A stretch of DNA of 7,563 bases from NCBI GenBank assembly GCA_945828175.1, contig CALZQD010000073.1, positions 1-7,563 on the forward strand. Reading direction: 5' to 3'. Of this stretch, positions 5,170-7,563 are shown piece by piece (the stretch's first letter is position 1; the number at the start of each line of letters is the position of its first letter). The position numbers were made by a program, and so were the translations under genes. The stretch comes from an uncultured Bacteroidales bacterium (GTDB lineage: Bacteria > Bacteroidota > Bacteroidia > Bacteroidales > Muribaculaceae). The notes beneath the pieces are model-generated. The model made no database searches, had not been told where the DNA came from, and was given only the letters and a program-made list of their open reading frames with translations.

Positions 5170-7518
5170 TCAGTCTTCGGCTTCGACGCTTTCAGCCTCG
5201 ACGACGTCGGCTTCGCGATAGATGCCTTCGATATCGTCACGGCTGCCGACGACGAGTCGCTCGTATTCGCGACGGCCTGTGCCGGCGGGGATGAGGTGAC
5301 CGCAGATGACGTTCTCTTTCATGCCTTCGAGGTAGTCGGTCTTGCCGCTGATAGCTGCTTCGTTGAGGACCTTGGTGGTCTCCTGGAATGAGGCGGCCGA
5401 CATGAAGCTCGAGGTCTGAAGGGCGGCACGAGTGATGCCCTGAAGAATCTGCTCTGAGGTTGCGGGCACGGCGTCGCGGACAGTGACTGTACGGAGGTCG
5501 CGGCGCTTGAGGGCCGAGTTCTCGTCGCGGAGCTTGCGGGCGGTGATAATCTGACCGGGCTTGAGGTCTTCGCTGTCGCCGGCGTCGACGACAACTTTCT
5601 TGCCCCAGATGCGGTCGTTCTCGTCCATGAACTCGCGTTTGTCGACAATCTGCTGCTCGAGGAAGCAGGTGTCGCCCGGGTCGAGGATGTTGACCTTGCG
5701 CATCATCTGACGGACGATGACTTCGAAGTGTTTGTCGTTGATCTTCACACCCTGCATGCGGTAGACGTCCTGGACTTCGTTGACGATATATTCCTGAACG
5801 GCTGTCGGACCCATGATGTTGAGGATGTCGGCGGGTGTGATGGCACCGTCAGAAAGAGGTGTGCCGGCACGGACGACGTCGTTCTCCTGAACAAGGATCT
5901 GCTTCGACAGGGGCACGAGGTATTTCTTGACTTCACCGAGCTTAGAGGTGACAGAAATCTCGCGGTTGCCGCGTTTGACTTTGCCGAATTTGACTTCGCC
6001 GTCGATTTCAGAGACGATGGCGGGGTTCGACGGGTTACGGGCTTCGAAGAGCTCGGTGACACGGGGCAGACCGCCGGTGATGTCACCTGCGCCGCCGGTA
6101 GCACGTGGTATCTTGACGATGATTTCGCCGGGCTTGATTTCGGCGTTGTCTTCGAGCATGAGGTGGGCGCCTACAGGCAGGGCGTATGTGATGAGCACCT
6201 GACCGTTGGCGTCGACGATATTGGCTTCGGGGACTTTGGCACGGTCTTTCGACTCGATGACGACTTTATCCTGGAGACCCGACTGTTCGTCGATGTCGAC
6301 GCGGTAGTTGACGTTCTCGATGAGGTTCTGATACTGGAGGTGACCGCCGAACTCGCTGACGATGACAGCGTTGAAGGGGTCCCACTCGCAGATGACGTCG
6401 CCGGGCTTGATGTCGGCGCCGTTTTTGAAGAAGAGCTTCGAGCCGTAGGGTATGTTGGCGTTTGTGAGGGCCATCTTGGTCTTGGGGTCGATGATGCGCA
6501 TCTCGGCGAGACGGCCGATGACGACTTCGACGGGACGACCTTCGGGAGTGACTTCGCCGGTTTCGACGGTGCGGAGCTCTTCAATCTCGAGTTTACCGGT
6601 GTAGCGAGATGTCACAGATGATACGGCTGCGATATTCGAGGCGACACCACCGACGTGGAATGTACGGAGGGTCAGCTGAGTACCGGGCTCGCCGATTGAC
6701 TGTGCGGCAATGACGCCGACGGCCTCGCCTTTCTGTACGAGACGGCTGTTGGCAAGGTTGCGGCCGTAGCACTTGGCGCAGACGCCTTTCTTCGACTCGC
6801 AGGTGAGGACCGAACGGATCTCGACGCTCTCGATGGGCGATGCGTCGATGCGGTCGGCGGCTGCATCGTTGATTTCCTGGCCGGCAGCGACGATGACTTC
6901 GCCGGTGAGGGGGTCGATGATGTCGTGGACCGAAACACGGCCGAGGATGCGCTCGCCGAGCGAGGCGACAACTTCGTCGTTGTTCTTGATCTCGGTGCAG
7001 ACGAGGCCGCGGAGGGTGCCGCAGTCTTCCTCTGTGATGATGACGTCGTGGGCGACGTCGACGAGACGACGGGTAAGATAACCGGCGTCGGCCGTCTTGA
7101 GGGCGGTATCGGCAAGACCCTTGCGGGCACCGTGAGTAGAGATGAAGTATTCGAGCACTGACAGACCTTCCTTGAAGTTTGCCAGAATCGGGTTCTCGAT
7201 GATCTGACCGCCTTCGGCGCCTGCTTTCTGAGGCTTGGCCATAAGACCACGCATGCCGGCGAGCTGACGGATCTGGTCTTTAGAACCACGGGCGCCCGAG
7301 TCGAGCATCATGAAGACTGAGTTGAAGCCCTGCTGAGCCTCGGTCATCTGTTTCATGAGGATGTCGGTCAGACGGCTGTTGACGTGTGTCCAGATATCGA
7401 TGATCTGGTTGTAGCGCTCGGTGTTGGTGATGAAGCCCATCGAGTAGTTGGCCATCACCTCTTCTACCTGTGCGTAACCCTCGTCGACGATGGCTTTCTT
7501 CTCGGCGGGGATGATGAC
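5170..7518 (-). CDS. rpoC: DNA-directed RNA polymerase subunit beta' (C-terminal 782 residues, 5' end missing)
   Basis: This is the C-terminal part of the beta' subunit, which builds the catalytic core of RNA polymerase with beta. Numbering from the first genuine residue (V1, codon 7518-7516), residue n corresponds to E. coli n+648 through the conserved core. [19 protein letters not shown] lies at about 70-88. The bridge-helix region ([18 protein letters not shown]) is at about 124-141. The second zinc site is C166, C240, C247 and C250, matching E. coli C814, C888, C895 and C898. The trigger loop starts at about 264 and contains R285 and H288 (E. coli R933 and H936). An insertion at about 293-478 sits where E. 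coli carries SI3. The loop closes with [16 protein letters not shown], and the C-terminus has [19 protein letters not shown] followed by an acidic tail. The missing N-terminal ~645 residues include the first zinc finger and the NADFDGD catalytic loop. The gap is a contig end, not a biological truncation. Any start codon placed beyond 7518 lies in adapter sequence. A terminator follows directly, with no str-operon gene downstream. Confidence 0.98.
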   Translation of the reverse strand, partial: VIIPAEKKAIVDEGYAQVEEVMANYSMGFITNTERYNQIIDIWTHVNSRLTDILMKQMTEAQQGFNSVFMMLDSGARGSKDQIRQLAGMRGLMAKPQKAGAEGGQIIENPILANFKEGLSVLEYFISTHGARKGLADTALKTADAGYLTRRLVDVAHDVIITEEDCGTLRGLVCTEIKNNDEVVASLGERILGRVSVHDIIDPLTGEVIVAAGQEINDAAADRIDASPIESVEIRSVLTCESKKGVCAKCYGRNLANSRLVQKGEAVGVIAAQSIGEPGTQLTLRTFHVGGVASNIAAVSSVTSRYTGKLEIEELRTVETGEVTPEGRPVEVVIGRLAEMRIIDPKTKMALTNANIPYGSKLFFKNGADIKPGDVICEWDPFNAVIVSEFGGHLQYQNLIENVNYRVDIDEQSGLQDKVVIESKDRAKVPEANIVDANGQVLITYALPVGAHLMLEDNAEIKPGEIIVKIPRATGGAGDITGGLPRVTELFEARNPSNPAIVSEIDGEVKFGKVKRGNREISVTSKLGEVKKYLVPLSKQILVQENDVVRAGTPLSDGAITPADILNIMGPTAVQEYIVNEVQDVYRMQGVKINDKHFEVIVRQMMRKVNILDPGDTCFLEQQIVDKREFMDENDRIWGKKVVVDAGDSEDLKPGQIITARKLRDENSALKRRDLRTVTVRDAVPATSEQILQGITRAALQTSSFMSAASFQETTKVLNEAAISGKTDYLEGMKENVICGHLIPAGTGRREYERLVVGSRDDIEGIYREADVVEAESVEAED

Positions 7519-7563
7519 CTGTCTCTTATACACATCTGACGCTGCCGACGATATGCAGTGTGT
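7519..7563. other. Illumina Nextera adapter, i5 index and start of P5 (non-genomic)
   Basis: CTGTCTCTTATACACATCT at 7519-7537 is the Tn5 mosaic end. GACGCTGCCGACGA at 7538-7551 completes the Nextera i5-side adapter. TATGCAGT at 7552-7559 is the reverse complement of ACTGCATA, the standard S506/N506 index. GTGT at 7560-7563 matches the first bases of the P5 segment that follows the index. Read on the - strand, the mosaic end translates as VYKRQ, a known database artefact, here fused in frame to RpoC. Confidence 0.98.

Noticed and set aside
5728..6621. Long + strand ORF opposite rpoC
   Set aside because: Low-complexity Asp/Val/Phe-rich translation complementary to highly conserved RpoC codons; no independent support.

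Overview
The window looks like one end of a draft contig from a Bacteroidales bacterium, most likely a gut member of the Muribaculaceae or a related family. The order rests on the RpoC sequence, which reads like Bacteroides-type RpoC, on Bacteroidota-style promoters (TTTG, about 19 nt, TAnnTTTG), on weak Shine-Dalgarno sequences, and on short tandem repeats of a kind I recall from Bacteroidales intergenic regions. The family is only a guess. Coding sequence is GC-rich and the intergenic promoter regions are AT-rich.

Layout: (1) 1-127 is a leader with a probable promoter. (2) 128-3358 (+) encodes an exported tricorn-type serine protease of 1076 residues, followed by a good intrinsic terminator. 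(3) 3415-3544 carries a strong promoter candidate for the next gene. (4) 3545-4381 (+) is a BadF/BadG-type sugar kinase, N-acetylglucosamine kinase-like. It is full length in one frame but interrupted by a single in-frame TAA at codon 113, so it is a pseudogene or carries a sequence error. (5) 4382-5113 is about 730 bp without a credible gene. It holds a 7-bp tandem array, a multi-hairpin element, a 9-bp tandem array and a run of separate palindromes. (6) 5114-5145 is a hairpin terminator between the convergent kinase and rpoC. (7) 5170-7518 (-) is the C-terminal 782 residues of RpoC. (8) 7519-7563 is not genomic: it is Illumina Nextera adapter with an i5 index and the first bases of P5.

The genes do not form a pathway. 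The protease is a periplasmic peptide-degrading enzyme, the kinase belongs to amino-sugar salvage or wall recycling, and rpoC is core transcription machinery that happens to converge on them. I found no defence system, mobile element with its own enzyme, CRISPR array or new gene cluster. The most interesting part is the repeat- and palindrome-rich spacer at 4382-5113. The most important practical point is the adapter at the right end, which creates a false N-terminus for RpoC.
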